Shown: positions 8,792-18,845, counted from the first letter of the stretch. The stretch: DNA of 64,000 nt from Burkholderia anthina (GCF_001547525.1 NZ_LNJP01000003.1:496001-560000), one strand, 5' to 3'. Made by a program: numbers and translations. The notes: generated from the letters alone by a model not told the origin.

Positions 8792-10279
8792 ATGAAACCC
8801 TTCTCCCTGCCCCGCCGCCCCGCGCTCACCCTGTGCGCGGCCGCGTGCCTGCTCGCCGGCTGCACGGTCGGCCCCGACTACCGCGGCGCGCCCGCCGCAC
8901 CGGATGCGCCGACCTTCGTGCGCGCACCGGCCACCGGCATCGACACCGCCGCGCCCGCGCCGAGCGCGTGGTGGCACGCGCTGAACGACCGCCAGCTCGA
9001 CGAACTGATCGTCGCCGCGCTCGTCTACAACCCCGATCTGCACGCGGCGCAGGCGCGCTTGCGCGCGGCACGCGCGCAGCTCTCGCAACAGCGCGCCGCG
9101 CGAATGCCGAAATCGTCGGCCACCGTCGCGGCCATCCGCATGCGCGAACCGGACGTCGGCGCGCTCGGCTCGCTGCTGCCGTCGAACGACTCGGGCCAGT
9201 CGGCCGGCACGTCGCCGTCGCTCGGCGGCTCGGGGCCGCTGCAACTCTATTCGGCGGGCTTCGACGCGACCTGGGAAATCGATCTGTTCGGTGGCACGCG
9301 TCGCGCGATCGAAGCCGCATCCGCACAAGCCGAAGCGGTCGATGCCGATCTTGCCGACACGCAGGTGTCGATCGCGGCGGAAGTCGCGAATGCGTACGTC
9401 GACCTGCGCGACCAGCAGCAACGGCTTGCGTTGTCGCGGCGCACCGCGCAATTGCAGCAGCAGATGCTCGAACTCACGCAGCAGCGCCGCGCGCGCGGCG
9501 TCGCGGCCGATGCGGACATCGAGCGCCTGACGACGCAGGTCGAGAACACGCGCGCCTCGCTGATCCCGCTCGATGCCCAGGTGACCGAATCGCTCGACCG
9601 GCTCGCGATCCTGACGGGCCGCGCGCCGGGGGCGCTCGACGCCGCGCTGTCGACGCCGGACGCGGCATTGCCGACGCTGCCGGGCAGCGTCGCGATCGGC
9701 GATCCGGCCACGCTGCTGAAACAGCGCCCCGACATTCGCGCGGCCGAACGCCGGCTCGCGTCGAGCAATGCGCAGATCGGCGAGCATGTGGCCGACTATT
9801 TCCCGAAGGTGACGCTGCTCGGCGATCTCGGCTTCAGCGCGACCGACCCCGGCCACCTGTTGCGCAAGCAGAATTTCACGTGGGTCGGCGCGCCGTACCT
9901 GCAATGGAACATTCTCGACTTCGGACGCACGCGCGGTGCGGTACGCGCGGCCGAAGCATCGCGCGACGAAGCGGAAGCGAATTATCAGAAAGCCGTGCTC
10001 GATGCATTACAGGATGCCAACACCGCGTTGCAGCGTTACGGGCATCAGCGCGAACATGTGGTCGCGTTGACGAAGGTGCAGACGTCGGCCGTGCATTCGC
10101 GCGCGCTGATGGACCAGCGCTATCGCGCGGGCGTCGCGTCGATGATCGACCTGCTCGATACGCAACGCGAAGCGCTAGCCGCGCAGCAGAACGTGATCGC
10201 CGGGCAAGCCGAACTGATCAAGGACTACGTGTCGGTGCAGAAGAGCCTCGGGCTCGGGTGGCAAACAGGCGCCGGTTGA
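8792..10279 (+). CDS. NodT-family outer-membrane factor lipoprotein of the efflux operon
   Basis: A 495-residue TolC-like outer-membrane channel. The lipobox LLAGC places the lipidated cysteine at residue 24. The mature protein begins TVGPDY, as is usual for this family, and contains the duplicated outer-membrane efflux repeats (for example LNDRQLDELIVAALVYNPDL and TLLKQRPDIRAAERRLASSN). It lies 13 bp after the permease gene and completes an EmrAB-TolC-type tripartite pump. No terminator is obvious before katB. Confidence 0.92.
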   Translation: MKPFSLPRRPALTLCAAACLLAGCTVGPDYRGAPAAPDAPTFVRAPATGIDTAAPAPSAWWHALNDRQLDELIVAALVYNPDLHAAQARLRAARAQLSQQRAARMPKSSATVAAIRMREPDVGALGSLLPSNDSGQSAGTSPSLGGSGPLQLYSAGFDATWEIDLFGGTRRAIEAASAQAEAVDADLADTQVSIAAEVANAYVDLRDQQQRLALSRRTAQLQQQMLELTQQRRARGVAADADIERLTTQVENTRASLIPLDAQVTESLDRLAILTGRAPGALDAALSTPDAALPTLPGSVAIGDPATLLKQRPDIRAAERRLASSNAQIGEHVADYFPKVTLLGDLGFSATDPGHLLRKQNFTWVGAPYLQWNILDFGRTRGAVRAAEASRDEAEANYQKAVLDALQDANTALQRYGHQREHVVALTKVQTSAVHSRALMDQRYRAGVASMIDLLDTQREALAAQQNVIAGQAELIKDYVSVQKSLGLGWQTGAG

Positions 10280-10513
10280 CGGTGCCGCTGCAAATCATGC
10301 ACGACCGATGCATCATGCTCGTCCAAACAATTCGGTAACGACTCATTGCGCGCGCAACAATACTGCTTCGTTTCGTGCGCGACGAACGGTTCGCGCCGCA
10401 TCGTGCCCACGGCTATCGATGACATATCGAATATCAATTAGCCAATCGTCTGACGATCTCTTCTAATTCAGTCGGCTTCCCCACCACCGATCGGATCAAG
10501 GAGTTCCATCGTC

Positions 10514-12049
10514 ATGTCCTCGTCTTCCCATCGCGTGCTGCGGCACGCAGTCGCCGCAATCTGCGTGGCACTCTCCGCTTCCCCGTACGCCGCTGAACTC
10601 ACGCGCGACACCGGCGCACCCGTCGGCGACAACCAGAATTCGCAGACGGCCGGCCCCGCCGGCCCGGTGCTGCTGCAGGACTCCGCGCTCATCGAGAAAC
10701 TGCAGCGCTTCGATCGCGAACGCATTCCGGAACGCGTCGTGCATGCACGCGGCACCGGCGCATTCGGCGAGTTCGTGCCGAGCGCCGACATCTCCGACCT
10801 GACGAAAGCGAAAGTCTTCACGCCGGGCACCCGCACGCCGGTGTTCGTGCGCTTCTCCACCGTGATGGGCTATCGCGGCTCGCCCGAGCAGGCGCGCGAC
10901 CCGCGCGGCTTCGCGGTGAAGTTCTATACGCAGCAGGGCAACTGGGACATGGTCGGCATCAACTGGCCGGTGTTCTTCATTCGCGACGGCATCAAGTTCC
11001 CCGACTTCGTGCACGCGAACAAGCCGAGCGCCGTGACCGGCGTGCAGGATCCGAACCTCGCGTTCGACTTCTTCGCGCACACGCCCGAAGCGACCCACAT
11101 GCTGACGCGGCTGTACACGGACGAGGGCATGCCCGATTCGTATCGCCGCATGGACGGCTTCGCGGTGCATGCGTTCAAGTTCGTCAATGCGCAAGGAGAC
11201 GTGCACTACGTGAAGTTCCACTGGAAGAGCCAGCAAGGCGTGCACGGCCTGCGCCCGCAAGAGATCGCCGCGTCGATCGGCCGCGACTGGAACATGATGA
11301 CGAACGATCTGTACGGCGCGCTGAAACAGGGTGATTTCCCGAAGTGGGACCTGTACGTCCAGGTGCTCACGCCGAAGGACCTGAACCGCTTCGATTTCGA
11401 CGCGCTCGACGACACGAAGGTGTGGACGGGCGTGCCTGAACGCAAGATCGGCACGATGACGCTCAACCGCGTGCCCGACAACTACTTCCAGTCGACCGAG
11501 GAATCCGCGTTCGCGCCGTCGCGGCTCGTGCCCGGCATCGAGCCGTCCGAGGACCGGATGCTGCAGGATCGCCTGTTCGCGTACGCCGACACGCAGATGT
11601 ACCGGCTCGGCGCGAACTACATGGATCTGCCGATCAACCGCCCCGTCGTGCCGGTGGTCAACAACAACCAGGACGGCAAGATGAACGCCGGCGACCGCAA
11701 AGGCGAGGTGAACTACGAGCCGTCGACGCTGAACGAGCTCGCGCAGGATCCGCAGTACAAGTCGGTCCGCATGGCGCTCAGCGGCACGACGCAGCAGGAA
11801 GCGATCCGCAAGAAGCTGCCGTTCCGTCAGGCCGGCGAGTACTACCGCAGCCTGTCGCAACAGGACAAGGACGACCTCGTCACCGCGCTGTCCGGCGACC
11901 TCGGCCAGGTGAAGAACGCGCAGAACCAGTACGCGATGCTGTCGTACTTCTACAAGGCCGACGCCGACTACGGTACGCGCCTCGCCCAGGCCGTTCACGC
12001 GAACGTCCAGCAGGTGCAGTCGCTCGCGGCGAAGCTGAGCGACAACTGA
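10514..12049 (+). CDS. katB: Periplasmic monofunctional haem catalase, KatB type
   Basis: A 511-residue catalase that converts hydrogen peroxide to water and oxygen. A signal peptide (cut near residue 27, SPYAAE) suggests export to the periplasm, as for KatB of Pseudomonas. The catalytic histidine is in VVHARG (residue 77), the distal Asn in GNWDMVGINWPVFF, and the haem-ligand tyrosine in RLFAYADTQ (residue 357). ATG 10514 is preceded by AAGGAG (10498-10503). The upstream region has several ATCGA/ATATC-like repeats (10410-10445) where an OxyR-type site could lie; this is unproven. An ankyrin lipoprotein follows, matching the katB-ankB pair of Pseudomonas. Confidence 0.94.
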   Translation: MSSSSHRVLRHAVAAICVALSASPYAAELTRDTGAPVGDNQNSQTAGPAGPVLLQDSALIEKLQRFDRERIPERVVHARGTGAFGEFVPSADISDLTKAKVFTPGTRTPVFVRFSTVMGYRGSPEQARDPRGFAVKFYTQQGNWDMVGINWPVFFIRDGIKFPDFVHANKPSAVTGVQDPNLAFDFFAHTPEATHMLTRLYTDEGMPDSYRRMDGFAVHAFKFVNAQGDVHYVKFHWKSQQGVHGLRPQEIAASIGRDWNMMTNDLYGALKQGDFPKWDLYVQVLTPKDLNRFDFDALDDTKVWTGVPERKIGTMTLNRVPDNYFQSTEESAFAPSRLVPGIEPSEDRMLQDRLFAYADTQMYRLGANYMDLPINRPVVPVVNNNQDGKMNAGDRKGEVNYEPSTLNELAQDPQYKSVRMALSGTTQQEAIRKKLPFRQAGEYYRSLSQQDKDDLVTALSGDLGQVKNAQNQYAMLSYFYKADADYGTRLAQAVHANVQQVQSLAAKLSDN

Positions 12050-12126
12050 TCCCGCGACGCCGGTCGCTGCCGACGTGCGACATTGCGCCGCGCACGTCGG
12101 CCCGGCCACCTCATCAGGACTTCCCC

Positions 12127-12738
12127 ATGCGATCCGAACGCTTCCCCCATGCGATCCGCGCGGCCGCGGCGGCGCTCGCGCTCGCCGCACTCGCCGGCTG
12201 CGCGCACCTGCCCGACCAGCCGGCGTACGGCAAGGCCGATCCCGCCGCGCTGCGTCGCTATGACGACGACTGGTTCGACGCCGCGCGCGTCGGCCGCGTC
12301 GATATCCTGCGCGCGTTGCACGAGGCCGGCTATCCGGTCGACGCGACCGACAGCCACGGCTATACGGCCGTGATCCTCGCGTCGTACGACGGCCAGCCCG
12401 CGGCGCTCGACTACCTGTTGTCGGCCGGCGCCGACGCGTGCGTCGGCGATCGTCACGGCAACACCGCACTGATGGGCGCGCTCTTCAGGAACGAGCGCGA
12501 CATCGCGCGGCGCCTGATCGACACGCGCTGCCCGATCGACCAGACCAACGGCGCCGGCGAAACCGCGCTGGGGTTCGCGACGCTGTTCAACCGCTTCGAG
12601 CTGATTCCGCTGCTCGTCGCGCATGGCGCGAATCCGAACCATGTCGACCGGCGCGGCCAGTCGCTGCTTCAGCTCGCGCTGACGCACGACAACACGTACG
12701 CCGCGGACGCGCTGCGGGAAGCCGGCGCCAGACCGTAG
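12127..12738 (+). CDS. ankB: Ankyrin-repeat lipoprotein, AnkB-like partner of KatB
   Basis: A 203-residue protein with a lipoprotein signal (LAGC, Cys 25) followed by four to five ankyrin repeats, such as DSHGYTAVILASYDGQPAAL, RHGNTALMGALFRNERD and RRGQSLLQLALTHD. In Pseudomonas aeruginosa the ankyrin protein AnkB is needed for full activity of the exported catalase KatB and anchors near the membrane; the same order, 77 bp apart and on the same strand, supports the same role here. The start is ATG 12127, preceded by a weak AGGAC. Confidence 0.85.
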   Translation: MRSERFPHAIRAAAAALALAALAGCAHLPDQPAYGKADPAALRRYDDDWFDAARVGRVDILRALHEAGYPVDATDSHGYTAVILASYDGQPAALDYLLSAGADACVGDRHGNTALMGALFRNERDIARRLIDTRCPIDQTNGAGETALGFATLFNRFELIPLLVAHGANPNHVDRRGQSLLQLALTHDNTYAADALREAGARP

Positions 12739-13085
12739 CGCGACGGCGCGTCAAATGGCGCGCCCCATTCTCTGCCCCCCGCCCGCTTCGCCATCGCGCG
12801 ACGCCGGCGCCGCGTCGTCGGGCGGTTCGCCCGGCGGCCCTGCCGGCTCGACCTTTAAGTACCGGCGCGAGCCGACGCCCGCATCGAGCCGAAACATCGC
12901 GCGCATGACACCGCGCGGCATCCCGTTCGTCCGAGCATTCCGCTTCGCCTCACCCCCCTGCTTTTCGGCGCCTTTCGCCGCCTCCATCGAATCTCCATCT
13001 TTCCGCATAAAAGCCGCCAACTACTCCAAGCACACTCCGCCCCGTCAAAGCAGGCAGTGGGCTGCCTGCGCTTCCTGGAGTCGTT
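12739..13085. other. 347-bp region between ankB and the RND operon
   Basis: No coding frame here is convincing. It should hold the promoter and leader of the RND efflux operon. The only clear structure is the hairpin at 13050-13069, next to the ribosome binding site. I cannot name -35 and -10 elements. Confidence 0.45.
13050..13069 (+). promoter_or_regulatory. Leader hairpin next to the ribosome binding site of the RND operon
   Basis: GCAGGCAG (13050-13057) and CTGCCTGC (13062-13069) form a perfect 8-bp stem with a TGGG loop. CTGGAG at 13075-13080 is the ribosome site for ATG 13086, so the hairpin ends six bases before it. It could shape translation initiation or be a DNA operator for the downstream response regulator. 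Confidence 0.45.
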
Positions 13086-14246
13086 ATGAACAATCAGAAC
13101 CGATGCTGCCACGGCGCCGTATGTGTGCTGGTGGCGGCGATGCTGGCCGGTTGCGGGCCGTCCGAACAGCAGGCCGCCGCGCCGGCCACCCCGGTGGCGG
13201 CCATGACCGTGGCCGCCACGCGCGTCGACGTGACCGAAGATCTGCCCGGCCGCGTCGCGGCCGTGCGGGTGGCCGAGATCCGGCCGCAGGTGAGCGGCAT
13301 CGTGCAACGCCGGCTGTTCGAGCAGGGCACCGAAGTACGCCAGGGCCAGCCGCTGTTCCAGATCAATCCGGCGCCGTTCAAGGCCGAGATGGATACGGCC
13401 GCCGCCTCGCTGCTGCGGGCGCAGGCCGCGCTCGAACGCGCGAAGGTCCAGACCGCGCGCTTCAAGCCGCTCGTCGAAGCCGATGCGATCAGCCGCCAGG
13501 TGTACGACGACGCCGTATCGCAACGCGACCAGGCCGCGGCCGACGTCGCGCAGGCCCGCGCGACGCTCGCGCGCCGCCAGCTCGATCTGAAATTCGCGAC
13601 CGTGGAAGCGCCGATCGCCGGCCGCATCGACCAGGCGCTCGTGACGGAAGGTGCGCTGGTGTCGAGCGGCGACAGCCAGCCGATGGCGCGCATCCAGCAG
13701 ATCGACCAGGTCTATGTGGACGTGCGCCAGCCGGCCGCGTCGCTCGAAGCGCTGCGCGGCGCGCTCGCGTCGCAGCCGCAAGCGTCGGACGGCAACGGGC
13801 TGCCGGTCGACGTGCTGCGCGACGACGACACGCGTTACGACGTAAAGGGCCGCATGCTGTTCTCGGGCGTCAACGTCGATCCGGGCACCGGCGACGTGCT
13901 GCTGCGCGTGCTGGTCGACAACCCGAAACGCCAACTGCTGCCGGGCATGTACGTGCGTGCCCGCATTCCGCGCGCGCACTACGCCAACGCGGTGATGGTG
14001 CCGCAACAGGCCGTCGTGCGCGCCGGCGGCAAGCCGCAGGTGTGGGTGCTCGACGCGAAAGGGCACGCGCGTCTGAAGGCCGTCGAAATCGGCGAGCTCA
14101 CGAACCGCCACTACCGCATCAAGTCGGGCCTGCAGGCCGGCCAGAAGATCGTCGTCGAGGGCATGGAACGCCTGACCGATGGCGCGCCGGCCGCCGCGAC
14201 CGACTGGAAGTCGCCTGACGCGGCCGCCGCCGCGTCCGCGCACTGA
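13086..14246 (+). CDS. RND efflux periplasmic adaptor lipoprotein (AdeA/AcrA-like)
   Basis: A 386-residue adaptor for a tripartite drug pump. The lipobox LAGC places the lipid-carrying Cys at 23. VRVAEIRPQVSGIVQRRLFEQGTEV is the first lipoyl half; a helical hairpin (about 95-165), the second lipoyl half (LDLKFATVEAPIAGRID) and beta-barrel regions follow. By eye it is closer to AdeA of Acinetobacter than to plain AcrA, which agrees with the AdeR-like regulator downstream. It is the first gene of a three-gene operon with 20 bp to the permease. Confidence 0.92.
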   Translation: MNNQNRCCHGAVCVLVAAMLAGCGPSEQQAAAPATPVAAMTVAATRVDVTEDLPGRVAAVRVAEIRPQVSGIVQRRLFEQGTEVRQGQPLFQINPAPFKAEMDTAAASLLRAQAALERAKVQTARFKPLVEADAISRQVYDDAVSQRDQAAADVAQARATLARRQLDLKFATVEAPIAGRIDQALVTEGALVSSGDSQPMARIQQIDQVYVDVRQPAASLEALRGALASQPQASDGNGLPVDVLRDDDTRYDVKGRMLFSGVNVDPGTGDVLLRVLVDNPKRQLLPGMYVRARIPRAHYANAVMVPQQAVVRAGGKPQVWVLDAKGHARLKAVEIGELTNRHYRIKSGLQAGQKIVVEGMERLTDGAPAAATDWKSPDAAAAASAH

Positions 14247-14266
14247 GTCACGAGGAGCCTCCAGCC

Positions 14267-17200
14267 ATGGCTGAATTCTTCATCCGCCGCCCGGTGTTTG
14301 CGTGGGTGATCGCCCTCTTCATCATCCTGATGGGGGTGATCGCGATCCCGCAACTGCCGGTCGCGCGCTACCCGTCGGTCGCGCCGCCGTCCGTCACGAT
14401 CACCGCGAACTACCCGGGCGCCACGCCGCAGACGATGAACGACGGCGTACTGAGCCTCATCGAGCGCGAACTGTCCGGCGTCAAGAACCTGCTGTATTTC
14501 GAATCGTCGGCCGATACGTCCGGCTCGGCGCAGATCACCGTGACGTTCAAGCCCGGCACCGATCCGGCGCTGGCGCAGGTCGACGTGCAGAACAAGATCA
14601 AGTCGATCGAGCCGCGCCTGCCCGCCGCCGTGCGCCAGAACGGGCTGATCGTCGAATCCGCGTCGTCCGGCTTCCTGATGCTGATCGGCCTGCGCTCCGA
14701 CAACGGCCGCTTCGACGAAGGCGCGCTCGCCGACTACATGGCGCGCAGCGTGTCCGAGGAGTTGCGGCGCATCGACGGCGTCGGGCGTGTGCTGCAGTTC
14801 GGCTCCGAGCGCGCGATGCGCATCTGGGTCGATCCGCAGAAGCTGATCAATTTCGGCCTGTCGATGAACGACCTGACGACCGCGATCGGCCAGCAGAACG
14901 TGCAGATCGCGCCGGGCAGCCTCGGTGCGCTGCCCGCGCTGCCGGGCCAGCGCGTGACCGTGCCGCTCACCGCGCAGGGTCAGCTCACGACACCGGAGGA
15001 ATTCGCGAAGGTCGTGCTGCGCGCGAACGCGGACGGCTCGAAGGTCGTGCTCGGCGACGTCGCGCGCGTCGAACTCGGCTCGCAGAACTACATGTTCGTG
15101 AGCCGCGAGAACAACAAGCCGGCCACGCTCGCCGGCGTGCAGCTCGCACCGGGCGCCAATGCCGTGAAGACGGCTGACGCGATCCGCACGCGCATGGCCG
15201 AACTGGGCAAGTCGATGCCGTCGGGCATGCGCTACTCGATCCCGCTCGACACGTCGCCGTTCGTGAAGATCTCGATCGAGAAAGTGCTGGCCACGCTGTT
15301 CGAGGCGATGGTGCTCGTGTTCCTCGTGATGTACCTGTTCCTGCAGAACGTGCGCTATACGCTGATCCCGGCCATCGTCGCGCCCGTCGCGATGCTCGGC
15401 ACCTTTGCGGTGATGCTGCTGACCGGCTTCTCGATCAACGTGCTGACGATGTTCGGCATGGTGCTTGCGATCGGCATCATCGTCGACGATGCGATCGTCG
15501 TCGTCGAGAACGTCGAGCGCCTGATGGCCGAGGAAGGGCTGTCGCCGAAGGACGCGACGTCGAAGGCGATGAAGGAAATCACCGGCGCGATCGTCGGCAT
15601 CACGCTGGTGCTGACCGCGGTGCTCCTGCCGATGGCGATGGCGAGCGGCTCGGTCGGCGTGATCTACAAGCAGTTCACGCTGTCGATGGCCGTGTCGATC
15701 CTGTTCTCCGCGTTGCTCGCGCTGACGCTCACGCCGGCCCTGTGCGCGACGATGCTCAAGCCGCTCGCACCGGGCCATCACGAGAAGCGCGGCTTTTTCG
15801 GCTGGTTCAACCGTCGCTTCGATCGCCTGACGAAATGGTACGAGACGCGCGTCGGCCGCCTGGTCGGCCGCACCGGCCGCGTGATGCTGGTGTTCGTCGC
15901 GATCGCGGGCGCGCTGGTGTTCGGCTTTCGCAGCCTGCCGTCGTCGTTCCTGCCGGACGAGGATCAGGGCTACTTCATCACCAGCTTCCTGCTGCCCGCG
16001 GACGCTACCGCCGAGCGCACGCATGACGTGGTCAACACGCTGGAAAAACATCTTGCCTCGCGTCCGGCAATCCAGTCGAGCATTTCCGTGATCGGCTACG
16101 GTTTCTCGGGACAAGGGCCGAACGCGGCGATCAACTGGTCCGTGATGAAGGACTGGAAAAACCGCGGCGGCGCATCGACCCTCGAGGAAGGCATGCTCGC
16201 GCAACAGGCGATGGCCGGCGTGACCGAAGGCACGGTGATGAGCCTGCTGCCGCCCGCGATCGACGAACTCGGCAACAGCTCGGGCTTCTCGATGCGCCTG
16301 GAAGACCGCGCCAACCAGGGCACGGCGGCGCTCAAGGCGGCCGAAGCGAAGCTGCTCGAACTCGCCGCGCAAAGCAAGGTCGTGACCGGCGTGTACCCGG
16401 ACAGCCTGCCGGCCGGCACGAGCATCCGCCTCGAGATCGACCGCGCGAAGGCGCAGGCGCTCGGCGTGTCGTTCACGACGCTCAGCGACACGCTGTCGAC
16501 CGCGATGGGTTCGACCTACGTGAACGATTTCCCGAACGCGGGCCGCATGCAGCAGGTGATCATCCAGGCCGACGCACCGGCACGCATGCAGATCGACAAC
16601 GTGATGAAGCTGTACGTGCGCAACGCGGCCGGCGGCATGGTGCCGCTGTCGGAAGTGGTGCGCCCGGTGTGGACCGACACGCCGCTGCAGATGGTGCGCT
16701 TCAAGGGCTACCCGTCCGCGCGGATTTCGGGCAACGCCGCCCCGGGCCAATCGAGCGGCGCGGCGATGGCCGAGATGGAGCGGCTCGCCGCGCAACTGCC
16801 GCCGGGCTTCGCGGTCGAGTGGACCGGCCAGTCGCTGCAGGAACGCCAGTCGGCGTCGCAGGCGCCGATGCTGATGGTGCTGTCGATGATCGTCGTGTTC
16901 CTGGTGCTCGCCGCGCTGTACGAAAGCTGGTCGATTCCGCTGTCGGTGATGCTCGTGGTGCCGCTCGGCCTGATCGGCGCGATCGGCGCGGTGCTGCTGC
17001 GGGGCTTGCCGAACGACGTGTTCTTCAAGGTCGGGATGATCACCGTGATCGGCCTGTCCGCGAAGAACGCGATCCTGATCGTCGAGTTCGCGAAGCAGTT
17101 GCGCGAGGAAGGCAAGGGCTTGATCGAGGCGGCCGTGCAGGCGTCGAAGCTGCGCCTGCGCCCGATCCTGATGACCTCGCTCGCGTTCGGCCTCGGCGTC

Positions 17201-17410
17201 GTGCCGCTGATGATCGCGACCGGCGCCAGCGCCGAAACGCAGCACGCGATCGGCACCGGCGTGTTCGGCGGCATGGTGACCGCCACGGTGCTGGCCATTT
17301 TCTTCGTCCCTGTTTTCTTTGTGTTCGTGATGAGCATCCAGGAGCGCATCGGCGCATGGCGGGCGTCCCGCAAGCAGCCGGCTACCCCGACTCGCGAACA
17401 GGAAGGTTGA
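14267..17410 (+). CDS. RND multidrug efflux permease, HAE1 family (AdeB/AcrB-like)
   Basis: A 1047-residue inner-membrane proton-drug antiporter, the normal length for AcrB-type trimers. It starts MAEFFIRRPVFAWVIALFII, typical of the family. The proton-relay aspartates are in helix 4 (GIIVDDAIVVVENVERL) and the matching lysine in helix 10 (GLSAKNAILIVEFAKQL). Two large periplasmic loops are intact. A ribosome site GAGGAG lies just before ATG 14267. It is complete and should be functional with the flanking adaptor and outer-membrane channel. Confidence 0.95.
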   Translation: MAEFFIRRPVFAWVIALFIILMGVIAIPQLPVARYPSVAPPSVTITANYPGATPQTMNDGVLSLIERELSGVKNLLYFESSADTSGSAQITVTFKPGTDPALAQVDVQNKIKSIEPRLPAAVRQNGLIVESASSGFLMLIGLRSDNGRFDEGALADYMARSVSEELRRIDGVGRVLQFGSERAMRIWVDPQKLINFGLSMNDLTTAIGQQNVQIAPGSLGALPALPGQRVTVPLTAQGQLTTPEEFAKVVLRANADGSKVVLGDVARVELGSQNYMFVSRENNKPATLAGVQLAPGANAVKTADAIRTRMAELGKSMPSGMRYSIPLDTSPFVKISIEKVLATLFEAMVLVFLVMYLFLQNVRYTLIPAIVAPVAMLGTFAVMLLTGFSINVLTMFGMVLAIGIIVDDAIVVVENVERLMAEEGLSPKDATSKAMKEITGAIVGITLVLTAVLLPMAMASGSVGVIYKQFTLSMAVSILFSALLALTLTPALCATMLKPLAPGHHEKRGFFGWFNRRFDRLTKWYETRVGRLVGRTGRVMLVFVAIAGALVFGFRSLPSSFLPDEDQGYFITSFLLPADATAERTHDVVNTLEKHLASRPAIQSSISVIGYGFSGQGPNAAINWSVMKDWKNRGGASTLEEGMLAQQAMAGVTEGTVMSLLPPAIDELGNSSGFSMRLEDRANQGTAALKAAEAKLLELAAQSKVVTGVYPDSLPAGTSIRLEIDRAKAQALGVSFTTLSDTLSTAMGSTYVNDFPNAGRMQQVIIQADAPARMQIDNVMKLYVRNAAGGMVPLSEVVRPVWTDTPLQMVRFKGYPSARISGNAAPGQSSGAAMAEMERLAAQLPPGFAVEWTGQSLQERQSASQAPMLMVLSMIVVFLVLAALYESWSIPLSVMLVVPLGLIGAIGAVLLRGLPNDVFFKVGMITVIGLSAKNAILIVEFAKQLREEGKGLIEAAVQASKLRLRPILMTSLAFGLGVVPLMIATGASAETQHAIGTGVFGGMVTATVLAIFFVPVFFVFVMSIQERIGAWRASRKQPATPTREQEG

Positions 17411-17414
17411 TGCC

Positions 17415-18845
17415 ATGCGATTGCTTGTTCTTCCCCTCATCCTCGCGCTGTCGGCCTGCTCGCTCGCGCCGACGCTGGTCAAACCCGCGATGCCGGTGCC
17501 GACGGCCTACACCGCCGCCGCTGCCGCCGATCTCGACGCGAACGCCGCCGATCTGGGCTGGCGCACGATGTTCGGCGATCGCCGCCTGCAGCGCCTGATC
17601 GAGCTCGCGCTCGACAACAACCGCGACCTGCGCGTGGCCGCGCTGAACGTCGAGGCCGCGGAAGCGCAGTACGGCATCCAGCGCGCCGCGCGCCTGCCGT
17701 CGATCGGCGCGGGCGCGAACTTCACGCGTCAGCGTACGTCGGACGACACGCAGTCGAATCCGCCGCTGTTCGGCACGACGCAGAACCAGTACGGCGTGAA
17801 CGTCGGCATCAGCGCGTTCGAGATCGACCTGTTCGGCCGCGTGAAGTCGCAGTCGGATGCCGCGTTCGCGCGCTACGTCGCGACCGATCACGGCCGCCGT
17901 GCGGTGCAGATCTCGCTCGTCGGCGGCGTGGCCGACGCGTACTTCGCGGAACGCCTCGCGCACGAGCAACGCCAGTTGTCCGAGCGCACGCTCGCCGACT
18001 GGCGGCAGTCGCTCGATCTCGCGCGCCGCCTGAAGGACGCGCATCAGGCGAGCGGCGTCGACATCGCGCAGGCCGAAGGCCAGGTCGCGAGCGCGACGGC
18101 CGATCTCGAAGCGCGCACGCGCGCCGTCGAGCAGGCGCGCAATGCGCTGCGCCTGCTGGTCGGCGCCGAGCTGCCGAAGGATCTGCCCGAGCCGCTGCCG
18201 CTTCAGCAGCAACCGGTGATGACGCAACTGCCGGCCGGCCTGCCGTCGGAGCTGCTGTTTCGTCGCCCGGATATCCAGCAGGCCGAACAAAACCTCGTCG
18301 CCGCGAATGCGGACATCGGCGCCGCGCGCGCCGCGTTCTTCCCGCGCCTGTCGCTGACGTCGTCGATCGGCTTCCTCAGCCCCGCGATGGGCAGCCTGTT
18401 CGACGGCGGCCAGCGCGTGTGGAGCTTCGCGCCGCAGGTCACGGTACCGATCTTCCAGGGCGGCCGGCTGCGTGCCGAGCTGCGTCTTGCCGAAGTGCGC
18501 AAGTCCGGTGCGGTCGCCGAATACGAACGCGCGATTCAGGCCGCGTTCCGCGAAGTGGCCGACGGCATCGCCGGACGCGAAACCTTCGGCCGCCAGATCG
18601 AAGCGCAGACCCGCGTGGTCGGTTCGGCCGAACGCCGCACCGACCTGTCGACCCTGCGCTATCGCGCGGGCGTCGAGGGACGGCTGGAGTTGCTCGATTC
18701 GCAGCGGCAACTCTATGCGGCACGGCAAGCGCTGCTCGACCTGCGCCGCAGCGAACTGAGCAATGCCGTTGCGCTGTACAAGGCGCTCGGCGGCGGCCTG
18801 ACGGACCAGGACGTCGCACCGTCGAAGCGCGTGGTGCAGAACTGA
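17415..18845 (+). CDS. NodT-family outer-membrane factor lipoprotein of the RND pump
   Basis: A 476-residue TolC-like channel with lipobox LSAC (Cys 15). It begins only 4 bp after the permease stop, with its ribosome site GGAAGG inside the end of the permease gene, showing tight coupling. Family repeats include DRRLQRLIELALDNNRDLRVAALNVEAAE and LLFRRPDIQQAEQNLVAAN. It provides the outer-membrane exit of the pump encoded by the two genes upstream. Confidence 0.93.
   Translation: MRLLVLPLILALSACSLAPTLVKPAMPVPTAYTAAAAADLDANAADLGWRTMFGDRRLQRLIELALDNNRDLRVAALNVEAAEAQYGIQRAARLPSIGAGANFTRQRTSDDTQSNPPLFGTTQNQYGVNVGISAFEIDLFGRVKSQSDAAFARYVATDHGRRAVQISLVGGVADAYFAERLAHEQRQLSERTLADWRQSLDLARRLKDAHQASGVDIAQAEGQVASATADLEARTRAVEQARNALRLLVGAELPKDLPEPLPLQQQPVMTQLPAGLPSELLFRRPDIQQAEQNLVAANADIGAARAAFFPRLSLTSSIGFLSPAMGSLFDGGQRVWSFAPQVTVPIFQGGRLRAELRLAEVRKSGAVAEYERAIQAAFREVADGIAGRETFGRQIEAQTRVVGSAERRTDLSTLRYRAGVEGRLELLDSQRQLYAARQALLDLRRSELSNAVALYKALGGGLTDQDVAPSKRVVQN

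Noticed and set aside
12751-13020. An 89-codon minus-strand frame in the gap before the RND operon
   Set aside because: No ribosome site, no domain, and it lies across the expected promoter region of the pump operon.
14111-17482. A 1123-codon open frame on the minus strand opposite the RND permease gene
   Set aside because: It is antisense to a gene with full family motifs; its translation is Arg/His/Asp-rich low-complexity sequence typical of the mirror frame of GC-rich coding DNA.
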